From contig CP108521.1 in the NCBI GenBank assembly GCA_035999765.1, forward strand, positions 4,650,001 to 4,714,000: a stretch of DNA of 64,000 nucleotides. Reading direction: 5' to 3'. The stretch comes from Streptomyces sp. NBC_01231 (GTDB taxonomy: Bacteria > Actinomycetota > Actinomycetes > Streptomycetales > Streptomycetaceae). Shown one piece after another: positions 24,746 through 31,805 of the stretch. Positions within the stretch are counted from its first letter, which is position 1, and each line of letters starts with the position of its first letter. The notes under the pieces are model-generated. The model made no database searches and was not told where the DNA came from. It was given only the letters and a program-made list of their open reading frames with translations. Both the position numbers and the translations under genes were made by a program.

Positions 24746-25047
24746 CTACGTTCCCCGCAGGTGAGCAGACCCACCAGGCTGTGCTTCCTCAGCAGCCTGC
24801 TCTGGAATCCGTGGGAGCAGACACCCCTGGGAGCAGGGACGAAACGGCTCACGGACACCTCGCCACCGTGCGAGGCACCGGCCGGGAACATGGGCGAGGG
24901 GAGACCGACGGGCACAGCACCAAAACCCGTCGGCGTCACGCCAAGAACGCTGCCACGGCAGCGGAGGCGGCAGAGAACGGGAGCGGTGACGCTCCCGCAC
25001 ACAAACCGGGCGCATCTCTGTCCGCGCCAGAGGACAGCACAGCCTGA
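24742..25047 (+). CDS. small hypothetical protein, hydrophilic
   Basis: A 101-residue open frame starting at an ATG that overlaps the stop of the decayed frame, with GGGAGGTG upstream. The sequence (MTTFPAGEQTHQAVLPQQPA...) is hydrophilic, His/Gly/Ala-rich, with a basic patch TKTRRRHAKNAATAAEAAEN, and looks disordered. The surrounding DNA has lower GC than neighbours. It may be a real small protein, a relic, or chance; no family is recognised. Confidence 0.35.
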   Translation: MTTFPAGEQTHQAVLPQQPALESVGADTPGSRDETAHGHLATVRGTGREHGRGETDGHSTKTRRRHAKNAATAAEAAENGSGDAPAHKPGASLSAPEDSTA

Positions 25048-25165
25048 GCACCTCGGCAGGCCGGATCAACGTGTCCCACGCGAATCTGCGGCTCATCCAA
25101 CGGGGCGATGGATACGGGTACAGCAGCCGGTCAGAACCAGCGCGGTCAACATCCCGGAAAATCGG

Positions 25166-25194
25166 TTGATTCGCGTTCGGCCGCTTTCTAGGCT
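25166..25194 (+). promoter_or_regulatory. sigma-70-type promoter, TTGATT-N17-TAGGCT
   Basis: TTGATT (25166-25171) and TAGGCT (25189-25194) are separated by exactly 17 bases and match HrdB-type consensus well. Transcription would begin near 25201, just before the strong ribosome-binding site of the 12-codon ORF. Confidence 0.65.
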
Positions 25195-25227
25195 GTGGCC
25201 TACGCAGGAGAGGAGGTGATCGGGTAC

Positions 25228-25266
25228 ATGTATGAAACCCGGACAAGCGAGGTGGCTGCGGGCTAG
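25228..25266 (+). CDS. 12-residue peptide ORF with near-perfect ribosome-binding site
   Basis: ATG at 25228 through TAG at 25264-25266 encodes MYETRTSEVAAG. Upstream is AGGAGGTGAT (25211-25220), essentially the full complement of the 16S rRNA tail, seven bases before the start. Such a strong site on so short a frame suggests real translation or ribosome capture rather than chance. Confidence 0.45.
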   Translation: MYETRTSEVAAG

Positions 25267-25346
25267 CGGCCCGTCACCACATCAGTGCGGTGTCGGACCA
25301 GCGCGTGTGAGACGCGTGCAGCCGGCCCAATCTCAAGCAGTCACCC

Positions 25347-25417
25347 GACCCGCGAGCTCGCCGGTACGTCCGGCCGGCTTCTCCGCCGTCAGGCGGAGGG
25401 ACCCGAGCTCGCGGGTC
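25347..25417. terminator. nested cruciform terminator
   Basis: Outer arms GACCCGCGAGCTCG (25347-25360) and its exact complement (25404-25417) enclose a second perfect hairpin CTCCGCC-GTCA-GGCGGAG (25381-25398). It ends 25 bases from the citrate synthase stop and can terminate both that gene and the opposing small transcript. Confidence 0.8.
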
Positions 25418-25442
25418 GTCTGCGTTTTGGAGTCGGTCAGGG

Positions 25443-26543
25443 TCAGCGGGCGATGCCGTCGTAGCCCTCGATCTGCTGGGGGTCGCGGGTGCCCGGGCCG
25501 GTGTAGCGGGCCGAGGGGCGGACCAGGCGGCCGGTGCGTTTTTGTTCCAGGATGTGGGCGGACCAGCCTGCCGTGCGGGCGCAGGTGAACATCGAGGTGA
25601 ACATGTGGGCCGGGACCTCGGCGAAGTCGAGGACGATGGCGGCCCAGAACTCGACGTTCGTGGCGAGGACACGGTCGGGGCGGCGGGCGTGGAGTTCGGC
25701 GAGGGCGGCCTTCTCCAGGGCCTCGGCGATCTCGAAGCGGGGGGCGCCGAGTTCGCGGGCGGTGCGGCGCAGGACGCGGGCGCGGGGGTCTTCGGCGCGG
25801 TAGACGCGGTGGCCGAAGCCCATGAGGCGTTCGCCGTTGTCGAGGGCCTGTTTCACATAGGCCTCGGCGTCGCCGGTGCGTTCGATCTTCTCGATCATGC
25901 CGAGGACCCGGGAGGGGGCTCCGCCGTGCAGGGGGCCGGACATGGCTCCGACAGCGCCCGAGAGTGCTGCGGCCACGTCGGCGCCCGTGGAGGCGATGAC
26001 GCGGGCGGTGAAGGTGGACGGGTTCATGCCGTGTTCGGCCGCTGACGTCCAGTAGGCGTCGACCGCGGCCACGTGTTTCGGGTCGGGCTCGCCGCGCCAG
26101 CGGATCATGAAGCGTTCGACGACGGACTGGGCCTTGTCGATCTCGCGTTGCGGGACCATGGGCAGGCTCTGGCCGCGGGCGGACTGGGCGACGTAGGAGA
26201 GGGCCATGACGGCGGCTCGGGCGAGGTCGGCGCGGGCCTGGGCGGCGTCGATGTCCAGGAGCGGCTTGAGGCCCCAGACGGGGGCGAGCATGGCGAGGGC
26301 GGACTGGACGTCGACGCGGATGTCGCCGGAGTGGACGGGGATGGGGAAGGGTTCGGCGGGCGGCAGGCCGGGGTTGAAGGCGCCGTCGACGAGCAGGCCC
26401 CAGACGTTGCCGAAGGAGACGTGGCCGACCAGGTCCTCGATGTCGACGCCGCGGTATCGCAGGGCGCCGCCTTCCTTGTCGGGTTCGGCGATCTCCGTTT
26501 CGAACGCGATGACTCCTTCGAGTCCGGGTACGAAGTCGGACAT
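25443..26543 (-). CDS. citrate synthase
   Basis: A 366-residue enzyme condensing oxaloacetate and acetyl-CoA to citrate, at the entry of the TCA cycle. The catalytic triad is visible as His in [11 protein letters not shown], His in GFGHRVY and Asp in [13 protein letters not shown]. The length fits the short type used by Gram-positive bacteria. The ATG at 26541-26543 follows GAGGAG; the 28 residues upstream in frame are not typical. It is divergent from pdxH with a palindrome between them, and convergent with the candidate small RNA. It may be a second, non-main citrate synthase or a 2-methylcitrate synthase. Confidence 0.94.
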   Translation of the reverse strand: MSDFVPGLEGVIAFETEIAEPDKEGGALRYRGVDIEDLVGHVSFGNVWGLLVDGAFNPGLPPAEPFPIPVHSGDIRVDVQSALAMLAPVWGLKPLLDIDAAQARADLARAAVMALSYVAQSARGQSLPMVPQREIDKAQSVVERFMIRWRGEPDPKHVAAVDAYWTSAAEHGMNPSTFTARVIASTGADVAAALSGAVGAMSGPLHGGAPSRVLGMIEKIERTGDAEAYVKQALDNGERLMGFGHRVYRAEDPRARVLRRTARELGAPRFEIAEALEKAALAELHARRPDRVLATNVEFWAAIVLDFAEVPAHMFTSMFTCARTAGWSAHILEQKRTGRLVRPSARYTGPGTRDPQQIEGYDGIAR

Positions 26544-26715
26544 CAGGCGGCTCCTCGTGATGTGTACGACAGGTGGCGCCGGTGGATCCACGGTCCTGTG
26601 CGGGGACTCGCGGTCCTGGGCGGTCACCCCGGTTGTGCCCGTCCGGGCCGACGGTCACCCCACCGGAATGGCACCTGCACCATATCGCCGAGTGCCACCT
26701 TTGGGGAGGGTTCGC

Positions 26716-26728
26716 GGCACTCAGTGCC
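26716..26728. promoter_or_regulatory. palindrome GGCACT-C-AGTGCC between citrate synthase and pdxH
   Basis: A perfect 6-1-6 palindrome 41 bases before the pdxH start. The flanking decamer AGTGCCACCT recurs at 26691-26700 and 26723-26732, 32 bases apart (about three helical turns), as expected of a protein contacting one face of the DNA. Confidence 0.55.
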
Positions 26729-26768
26729 ACCTCCGGTGCGGTGGTCCGGTGTACGGCAGGATGACCAC

Positions 26769-27452
26769 GTGACCGATGCAGACGCCGTCTCCCCCGGCCC
26801 CGACCGCTTCCACCCCGCCTCGATGCGCCAGCATTACCGGGCGGAGGGGTTCGCGGAGTCCGATCTGGCCGCCGCCCCTGTGGAGCAGTTCGCGCGCTGG
26901 TTCCGGCAGGCGGCGACGGAGGGCCGGTTGTTCGAGCCGAACGCCATGATCGTGTCCACGGCGGACGCGGAGGGTCGGCCCAGTTCCCGGACGGTGTTGT
27001 TGAAGGCCTTCGACGAGCAGGGCTTCGTCTTCTACACCAATTACGAGTCCCGCAAGGCCCGCGATCTGGCGGCGAACCCGTATGTCGCGCTGCTGTTTCC
27101 CTGGCATCCGATGGCCCGGCAGGTCATCGTGACGGGCGTCGCGCGGCGTACCGGGCGGGACGAGACGGCTGCGTACTTCCGTTCCCGTCCGCACGGGTCC
27201 CAGCTGGGTGCGTGGGCGAGCGCGCAGTCCTCGGTGGTCGCGGACCGGGCCGAGCTGGATGCGACGTACGCGGAGCTGGGTGCCCGCTATCCGGAGGGCG
27301 AGCAGGTGCCGGTGCCGCCGCACTGGGGTGGTTTCCGGGTGGCGCCGCAGGCGGTGGAGTTCTGGCAGGGCCGCGAGAACCGGCTGCACGACCGGTTGCG
27401 GTATGTGGCCGAGGCGGACGGGAGCTGGCGGGTGGAGCGGCTGAGTCCGTGA
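26769..27452 (+). CDS. pdxH: pyridoxamine 5'-phosphate oxidase
   Basis: A 227-residue FMN enzyme oxidising pyridoxine/pyridoxamine phosphate to pyridoxal 5'-phosphate, the last salvage step for PLP. FMN- and PLP-binding segments are visible in [40 protein letters not shown] and the C-terminal [16 protein letters not shown]. The GTG at 26769 keeps the frame and starts a normal N-terminus; a nearby ATG at 26761 is out of frame. Confidence 0.95.
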   Translation: MTDADAVSPGPDRFHPASMRQHYRAEGFAESDLAAAPVEQFARWFRQAATEGRLFEPNAMIVSTADAEGRPSSRTVLLKAFDEQGFVFYTNYESRKARDLAANPYVALLFPWHPMARQVIVTGVARRTGRDETAAYFRSRPHGSQLGAWASAQSSVVADRAELDATYAELGARYPEGEQVPVPPHWGGFRVAPQAVEFWQGRENRLHDRLRYVAEADGSWRVERLSP

Positions 27453-27488
27453 GGGCGGGGGCCCGGCGGTAGCCGGGACCGGGACCAA

Positions 27489-27524
27489 CACCGGCACCGG
27501 CACCGGCACCGGCACCGGCACCGG
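27489..27524. repeat. hexamer microsatellite (CACCGG)6
   Basis: Six perfect tandem CACCGG units plus a partial seventh in the short gap between the converging pdxH and TetR genes, just after a small CCCGGC/GCCGGG hairpin at 27462-27477. Confidence 0.9.
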
Positions 27525-27565
27525 CAGCGAGACGGCACCCATACTGCCCGGGCCCGGTGGAACCT

Positions 27566-28174
27566 TCAGCTCAGGGACGCCTTCAGCAGTCCCGCCCACT
27601 GCGCGACGACGCGCTCCCGGCGGCCGGTGTCGTCGGTGAGGAGGTTGGCGAGGCCGAGGCCGCGGGCCATGTCCAGCAGGCCCTGCACGGTCTCGCGGAC
27701 GCCGGGGCGGGTCTCGTCGGCGTCGAGGAGTTCGACGGCTATCCGGTGGGTCTCGCGGCCGACGTGGGCCTCCAACTCCGTTACCCGGGGCCGTAGTTGT
27801 TCCTCGTTGGAGGCGGCGACCCACAGGTGGAGGGCGGCTCGGAAGAGCGGGCCGGTGTAGAGGTCGACCAGGGCGGAGACGACCGCTCGGTGGTCGCCTG
27901 CCGCGCCCTGGGGGAAGAGGGCGCGCAGGGCGGTGGAGCGTTCCTCGGCGACGTACTCGACCGCTGCCGTGAAGAGGTCCTCGCGGGTGGGGAAGTGGTG
28001 TTGGGCGGCGCCGCGGGAGACGCCGGCGCGTTCGGCGACGACAGCGACCGTGGAGCCCGCCCAGCCGCGTTCGGCGAGACAGGCAACGGCGGCTTCCAGG
28101 AGGCGCTGCCGGGTGGCGCGGCTGCGGTCCTGCTTGGGGACGCGCTCGCCCGGTGCGTGGTCGGCCGTGCTCAC
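27566..28174 (-). CDS. TetR-family transcriptional regulator
   Basis: A 202-residue regulator (230 if the upstream ATG at 28258 is used). The DNA-binding domain reads TRQRLLEAAVACLAERGWAG then VVAERAGVSRGAAQHHFPTR; the rest is the usual helical ligand domain. It is the last gene of the minus-strand carboxylase operon and is the natural candidate to repress it. The start is uncertain because the N-terminus up to residue 31 of the long form is a tandem repeat with several in-frame GTG codons; I use GTG 28174, the last one before normal TetR sequence. Confidence 0.85.
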   Translation of the reverse strand: MSTADHAPGERVPKQDRSRATRQRLLEAAVACLAERGWAGSTVAVVAERAGVSRGAAQHHFPTREDLFTAAVEYVAEERSTALRALFPQGAAGDHRAVVSALVDLYTGPLFRAALHLWVAASNEEQLRPRVTELEAHVGRETHRIAVELLDADETRPGVRETVQGLLDMARGLGLANLLTDDTGRRERVVAQWAGLLKASLS

Positions 28175-28255
28175 AGATCCCGTACGCACAGAACCCGTAC
28201 TCGCCGCACCTGTACTCGCCGCACCCGTGCTCACAGCGCCCGTGTTCACAGCACC
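28166..28255. repeat. 15-bp minisatellite at the TetR N-terminus
   Basis: Six tandem 15-base units read on the minus strand as GAVNT, GAVST, GAAST, GAAST, GSVRT, GSVST. Four of the six contain an in-frame GTG that could serve as a start codon. Confidence 0.85.
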
Positions 28256-28989
28256 CATGGTGGATCCCGTCGTTCGAGGAAGGCCGTCATGCCCTCGCGG
28301 GCGTCGGCGGAGGCGAAGAGGCGGGCGGAGAGCTGGGCCAGCCGGCCCGCGTCCTCGTCGTAGGCCTCCAGCATCTTGGCTGTGAGCAGCCGTTTCGTTT
28401 CGGCGAGGGCGTGTGGGGCGGCTCGGCGCAGTCCGTCGAGGACGGGGGCGAGGGTCTCGTCGATGTCCTGGTGTCCGCTGGTCGCCGTGAGGAGGCCGAC
28501 GCGGGCCGCCTCGGCGGCGTCGAAGGTCTCGCCGGTGAGGAAGTAGCGGGCGGCGGCGCGGGGCTCGACGCGGTGCAGGAGGGGGAGGCTGATGAGGGCG
28601 GGGGCGACGCCGATGCGGACCTCGGTGAGGGCGAAGGTGGCCGTGTCGGAGGCGATCGCGATGTCGCAGGCGCCGATCAGTCCCAGGCCGCCGGCTCGTA
28701 CGTGGCCGGTGATTCGGGCCACGACGGGTTTGGGCAGGGCGGCGATTCGCCGCAGGAGGGCGGCGAGGGTCTCGGGCTCGGGTGGGTCGCGCAGGTCGGC
28801 GCCCGCGCTGAAGGTGGTGCCGGTGTGGGTGAGGACGATCGCGCGTACGTCGTCGTCTTCGCCGCCCTGCTCGAGGGCGGTGGCGAGTTCGCCCAGGAGG
28901 GCGGCGGAGAGGGCGTTGCGGCGGTGGGGTGCGTCCAGGGTGAGGGTGGTGATGCCGCGTTCGTGGGTGGTGTGGACGAGGGTCGTCAT
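28246..28989 (-). CDS. enoyl-CoA hydratase/isomerase family protein
   Basis: A 247-residue crotonase-fold enzyme. The CoA and oxyanion segments are TFSAGADLRD (about 60-69) and GHVRAGGLGLIGACDIAIAS (about 95-114), and the candidate catalytic Glu lies in FALTEVRIGVAP. In this operon it probably hydrates the unsaturated product of the acyl-CoA dehydrogenase or carboxylase step. Its ATG overlaps the ligase TGA by four bases. Confidence 0.92.
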   Translation of the reverse strand: MTTLVHTTHERGITTLTLDAPHRRNALSAALLGELATALEQGGEDDDVRAIVLTHTGTTFSAGADLRDPPEPETLAALLRRIAALPKPVVARITGHVRAGGLGLIGACDIAIASDTATFALTEVRIGVAPALISLPLLHRVEPRAAARYFLTGETFDAAEAARVGLLTATSGHQDIDETLAPVLDGLRRAAPHALAETKRLLTAKMLEAYDEDAGRLAQLSARLFASADAREGMTAFLERRDPPWVL

Positions 28990-30554
28990 GTGCGCTCCCT
29001 GAGGCGGCGGCGGAGGATCTTGCCGGAGGCGGCCCGGGGTACGTCGTCGATGAAGGTGACGTGGCGGACGCGTTTGTACGGGGCGACGCGTTCGGCGACG
29101 TACATCATGATCTCTCCTTCGGAGAGGTCGGTGGCGGTGGGCTGGCGGACCACGTAGGCGTGCGGGATCTCGTTGCCGTCCTCGTTGTAGACGCCGATGA
29201 CGGCGGCGTCGGCGATGCCGGGGTGGGTGAGCAGGAGGGCCTCGAGTTCGGCGGGGGCCACCTGGAAGCCCTTGTACTTGATGAGTTCCTTGACCCGGTC
29301 GACGACGAAGAGCCAGCCGTCGGCGTCGACGTGGCCGACGTCGCCGGTGTGCAGCCAGCCGTCGGGGTCGATCATGGCGGCGGTGGCGTCGGGGTGACCG
29401 AGGTAGCCCTTCATGATCTGGGGGCCGCGGATGAGGATCTCGCCGGACTCGTCGATGCCGAGGTCCTTGTCGGGGTCGTCGAGGGAGACGATCCGCATCT
29501 CGGTGCCGGCGATGAGCTTGCCGACGGTTCCGGGGGGTGCCTCGCGCATGGCGTTCAGGGGGACGACGTGGGTGCCCGGGGACAGTTCCGTCATGCCGTA
29601 GGCCTGGCCGACCGGGGGCAGGCCGAGGCGCTGCGAGCAGGCGGCTGCGAGGCGGGCGTCCAGGGGTGCGGCGGCGCTGACGATGTATGTCAGGGACGAC
29701 AGGTCGTACTGGGCGACGAGGGGGTGTTTGGCGAGGGCGAGGACGATCGGTGGGGCGACGTAGAGGCCGGTGATGCGGTGGTTCTGGATGGCCGCGAGGA
29801 AGGTTTCGAGGTCGAAGCGGGGCAGGAGGACGACGGTGGCGCCCTGGCGCAGGGGTGCGTTCATGAGGGCTGTGAGGCCGTAGATGTGGAAGAACGGCAG
29901 TACGGCGAGGATGCGGTCGCCGGGGCCCGCGGGCATGACCGGTTCGAGCTGGGCGAGGTTGGTGGCGATCTGGCGGTGGGTGAGCATGACGCCTTTGGGG
30001 ATGCCGGTGGTGCCCGAGGAGTAGGGGAGGGCGGCGACGTCCTGGGTGGGGTCGATGTCGATGTGTGGCTCGGGGGCGGCCGAGGCGAGCATGTCGATGA
30101 GGGAGCGGTGTCCGGGGGCGCTGTCGCAGACGAAGATCTCCTGGACGCCGCCGGCGAGTTCGGCGGCCCTGCGTGCCGCTTCCAGGAGCGGCGACACGGT
30201 GATGATCCAGCGGGTGGCGGAGTCGGCGAGTTGCTTGGCGAACTCCTCCGGGGTGGCGAGCGGGTGCACGGTCGTGACGGAGGCACCGGCGCGCGTGGCG
30301 GCGTAGAAGGCGGTCGGGAAGGCGATCGTGTTGGGGCTGTGCAGGGCGAGGACGTCGCCCTTGCGGACGCCTGCCTCGGTGAGGGCGGCGGCGACGCGGC
30401 GGTGGAAGCGGTCCAGTTGCTCGTAGGTGAGGGTGGTGCCGTCGGTGCCGTCGATCAGGGCGGGGGCGTCGCCGAACTGGGCCGCGCGGCCCAGCACCGC
30501 GTCGTGGATGGGCAGTTCTACGGGCGGGACGTCTGCGTACTCGCTGCGGAACAT
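28986..30554 (-). CDS. 4-coumarate/cinnamate:CoA ligase-like acyl-CoA synthetase
   Basis: A 522-residue ANL enzyme. Box I is SSGTTGIPKGV; box II-like GEILIRGPQIMKGYL, VDRVKELIKYKGFQVAP and the adenylation Lys in PRAASGKILRR follow in order. Length and sequence strongly recall the S. coelicolor cinnamate/4-coumarate:CoA ligase described in the literature, although terpenoid or other branched acids are plausible in this operon. The ATG follows GGAGGAAC. It precedes the hydratase with a four-base overlap. Confidence 0.93.
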   Translation of the reverse strand: MFRSEYADVPPVELPIHDAVLGRAAQFGDAPALIDGTDGTTLTYEQLDRFHRRVAAALTEAGVRKGDVLALHSPNTIAFPTAFYAATRAGASVTTVHPLATPEEFAKQLADSATRWIITVSPLLEAARRAAELAGGVQEIFVCDSAPGHRSLIDMLASAAPEPHIDIDPTQDVAALPYSSGTTGIPKGVMLTHRQIATNLAQLEPVMPAGPGDRILAVLPFFHIYGLTALMNAPLRQGATVVLLPRFDLETFLAAIQNHRITGLYVAPPIVLALAKHPLVAQYDLSSLTYIVSAAAPLDARLAAACSQRLGLPPVGQAYGMTELSPGTHVVPLNAMREAPPGTVGKLIAGTEMRIVSLDDPDKDLGIDESGEILIRGPQIMKGYLGHPDATAAMIDPDGWLHTGDVGHVDADGWLFVVDRVKELIKYKGFQVAPAELEALLLTHPGIADAAVIGVYNEDGNEIPHAYVVRQPTATDLSEGEIMMYVAERVAPYKRVRHVTFIDDVPRAASGKILRRRLRERT

Positions 30555-30583
30555 GGTTCCTCCTCGCGCGGCACGGCGCCTGG

Positions 30584-31735
30584 TCAGTACGACTTGGGCA
30601 GGCCGAGGGTCTGGTGGGAGACGTAGTTGAGAATCATCTCCCGGCTCACTGGGGCTATACGAGCCACGCGGGAGGCGGTTATCAACTGGGCGAGACCGAA
30701 CTCGCGGGTGAGGCCGTTGCCGCCGAGGGTGTGCACGGCCTGGTCGACCGCCTTCACGCAGGCTTCGCCGGCCGCGTACTTCGCCATGTTGGCGGCCTCG
30801 CCGGCGCCGATGTCGTCACCGGCGTCGTAGAGGTGGGCGGCTTTCTGCATCATCAGGCGGGCGAGTTCCAGGTCGATGTGTGCCTGGGCCAGGGGGTGGG
30901 CGATGGCCTGGTGGGCGCCGATCGGGGTGTCCCAGACGGTGCGGTCGCGGGCGTACGTGATCGCTTGGGTGAGGGCGTGGCGGCCCATGCCGATCGCGAA
31001 GGCGGCGGTCATGATGCGTTCGGGGTTGAGGCCGGCGAAGAGTTGGAGCAGGCCGGCTTCCTCGTCGCCGACGAGGGCGTCGGCGGGAAGCCGTACGTCG
31101 TCGAGAGTGAGCTCGAACTGCTTCTCGACGGCCGTCAGCTCCATGTCGATCTGACGGCGTTCGAAGCCGGGAGTGTCGCGGGGGACGATGAACAGGCAGG
31201 GCTTGAGGCGGCCGGTGCGGCCCTCTTCGTCGGACGCGGTTTCGGTGCGGGCGACTATGAGGGTGGCGTCGGCGATGTCGACGCCGGAGATGAAGACCTT
31301 GCGGCCGGTGAGGAGCCAGTCCCCGGTGTCGGGGTCGCGGCGGGCGGTGGTGGTGATGCGGTGGCTGTTGGAGCCGGCGTCGGGTTCGGTGATGCCGAAG
31401 GCCATGGTGCGAGTGCCTTCGGCGAGTCCGGGGAGCCACTGCTGTTTCTGGTCGTCCGTGCCGAAGCGGGCGATCACCGTGCCGCAGATCGCCGGGGACA
31501 CGATCATCATGAGGAGGGGGCAGCCGGCTGCGCCTAGTTCTTCGAGGACGAGGGAGAGTTCGGCTATTCCTCCTCCGCCGCCTCCGTATTGCTCGGGGAG
31601 GTTGACGCCCAGGTAGCCGAGTTTGCCTGCCTCGGACCAGAGGGCTTGTCGGTCGTGGGTGCGGCCGTGGCGTGTGCCTAGGGCGGCGACGGCGGCTCGT
31701 AGGGCTTTGTGTTCCTCGGTTTCGGTCGTGCGCAT
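30584..31735 (-). CDS. acyl-CoA dehydrogenase
   Basis: A 383-residue FAD enzyme introducing an alpha-beta double bond into acyl-CoA. The FAD/substrate segment MAFGITEPDAGSNSH and the C-terminal LGGNGLTREFGLAQL are typical. The segment that holds the catalytic Glu in medium-chain enzymes (IYEGTSE) reads IAPVSRE, so the base must be elsewhere, as in isovaleryl- or long-chain-type enzymes whose Glu is about 120 residues earlier. That would suit a branched substrate. A 70-base gap with a repeat element separates it from the carboxylase alpha gene. Confidence 0.93.
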   Translation of the reverse strand: MRTTETEEHKALRAAVAALGTRHGRTHDRQALWSEAGKLGYLGVNLPEQYGGGGGGIAELSLVLEELGAAGCPLLMMIVSPAICGTVIARFGTDDQKQQWLPGLAEGTRTMAFGITEPDAGSNSHRITTTARRDPDTGDWLLTGRKVFISGVDIADATLIVARTETASDEEGRTGRLKPCLFIVPRDTPGFERRQIDMELTAVEKQFELTLDDVRLPADALVGDEEAGLLQLFAGLNPERIMTAAFAIGMGRHALTQAITYARDRTVWDTPIGAHQAIAHPLAQAHIDLELARLMMQKAAHLYDAGDDIGAGEAANMAKYAAGEACVKAVDQAVHTLGGNGLTREFGLAQLITASRVARIAPVSREMILNYVSHQTLGLPKSY

Positions 31736-31751
31736 GTGGCTCCTTCGTGGT

Positions 31752-31805
31752 GGCTGGTCGCGCTCACGCGGCGGAGCCGCATATTCGATGCGGCCCCGCG
31801 CCCCT
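31752..31805. repeat. Streptomyces REP-like extragenic hairpin
   Basis: The stretch from GGCTGGTCGCGC to CCGCGCCCC includes the stem GCCGCAT-ATTCG-ATGCGGC (31776-31794). From memory this matches a repetitive extragenic element scattered through Streptomyces genomes. It lies inside the operon and could modulate the transcript between the carboxylase and dehydrogenase genes. Confidence 0.6.

Larger units (their letters stand above)
25201..25417 (+). ncRNA. candidate small RNA or leader-peptide transcript
   Basis: A unit of about 217 bases defined by the promoter at 25166-25194 and the nested hairpin ending at 25417. Its only start with a good ribosome site is a 12-codon ORF. No gene follows on this strand before the terminator, so the product is a short mRNA or a regulatory RNA next to, and antisense in direction to, citrate synthase. 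Confidence 0.5.

Noticed and set aside
25232..25588. 118-codon frame starting at the ATG just after the 12-codon ORF start
   Set aside because: It runs through the cruciform terminator and into the antisense of citrate synthase; the 25228 start has better spacing to the ribosome site.
27489..27524. Hexamer repeat as part of a coding region
   Set aside because: It lies after the pdxH stop and before the TetR stop; the VPVP reading on the minus strand has no support.
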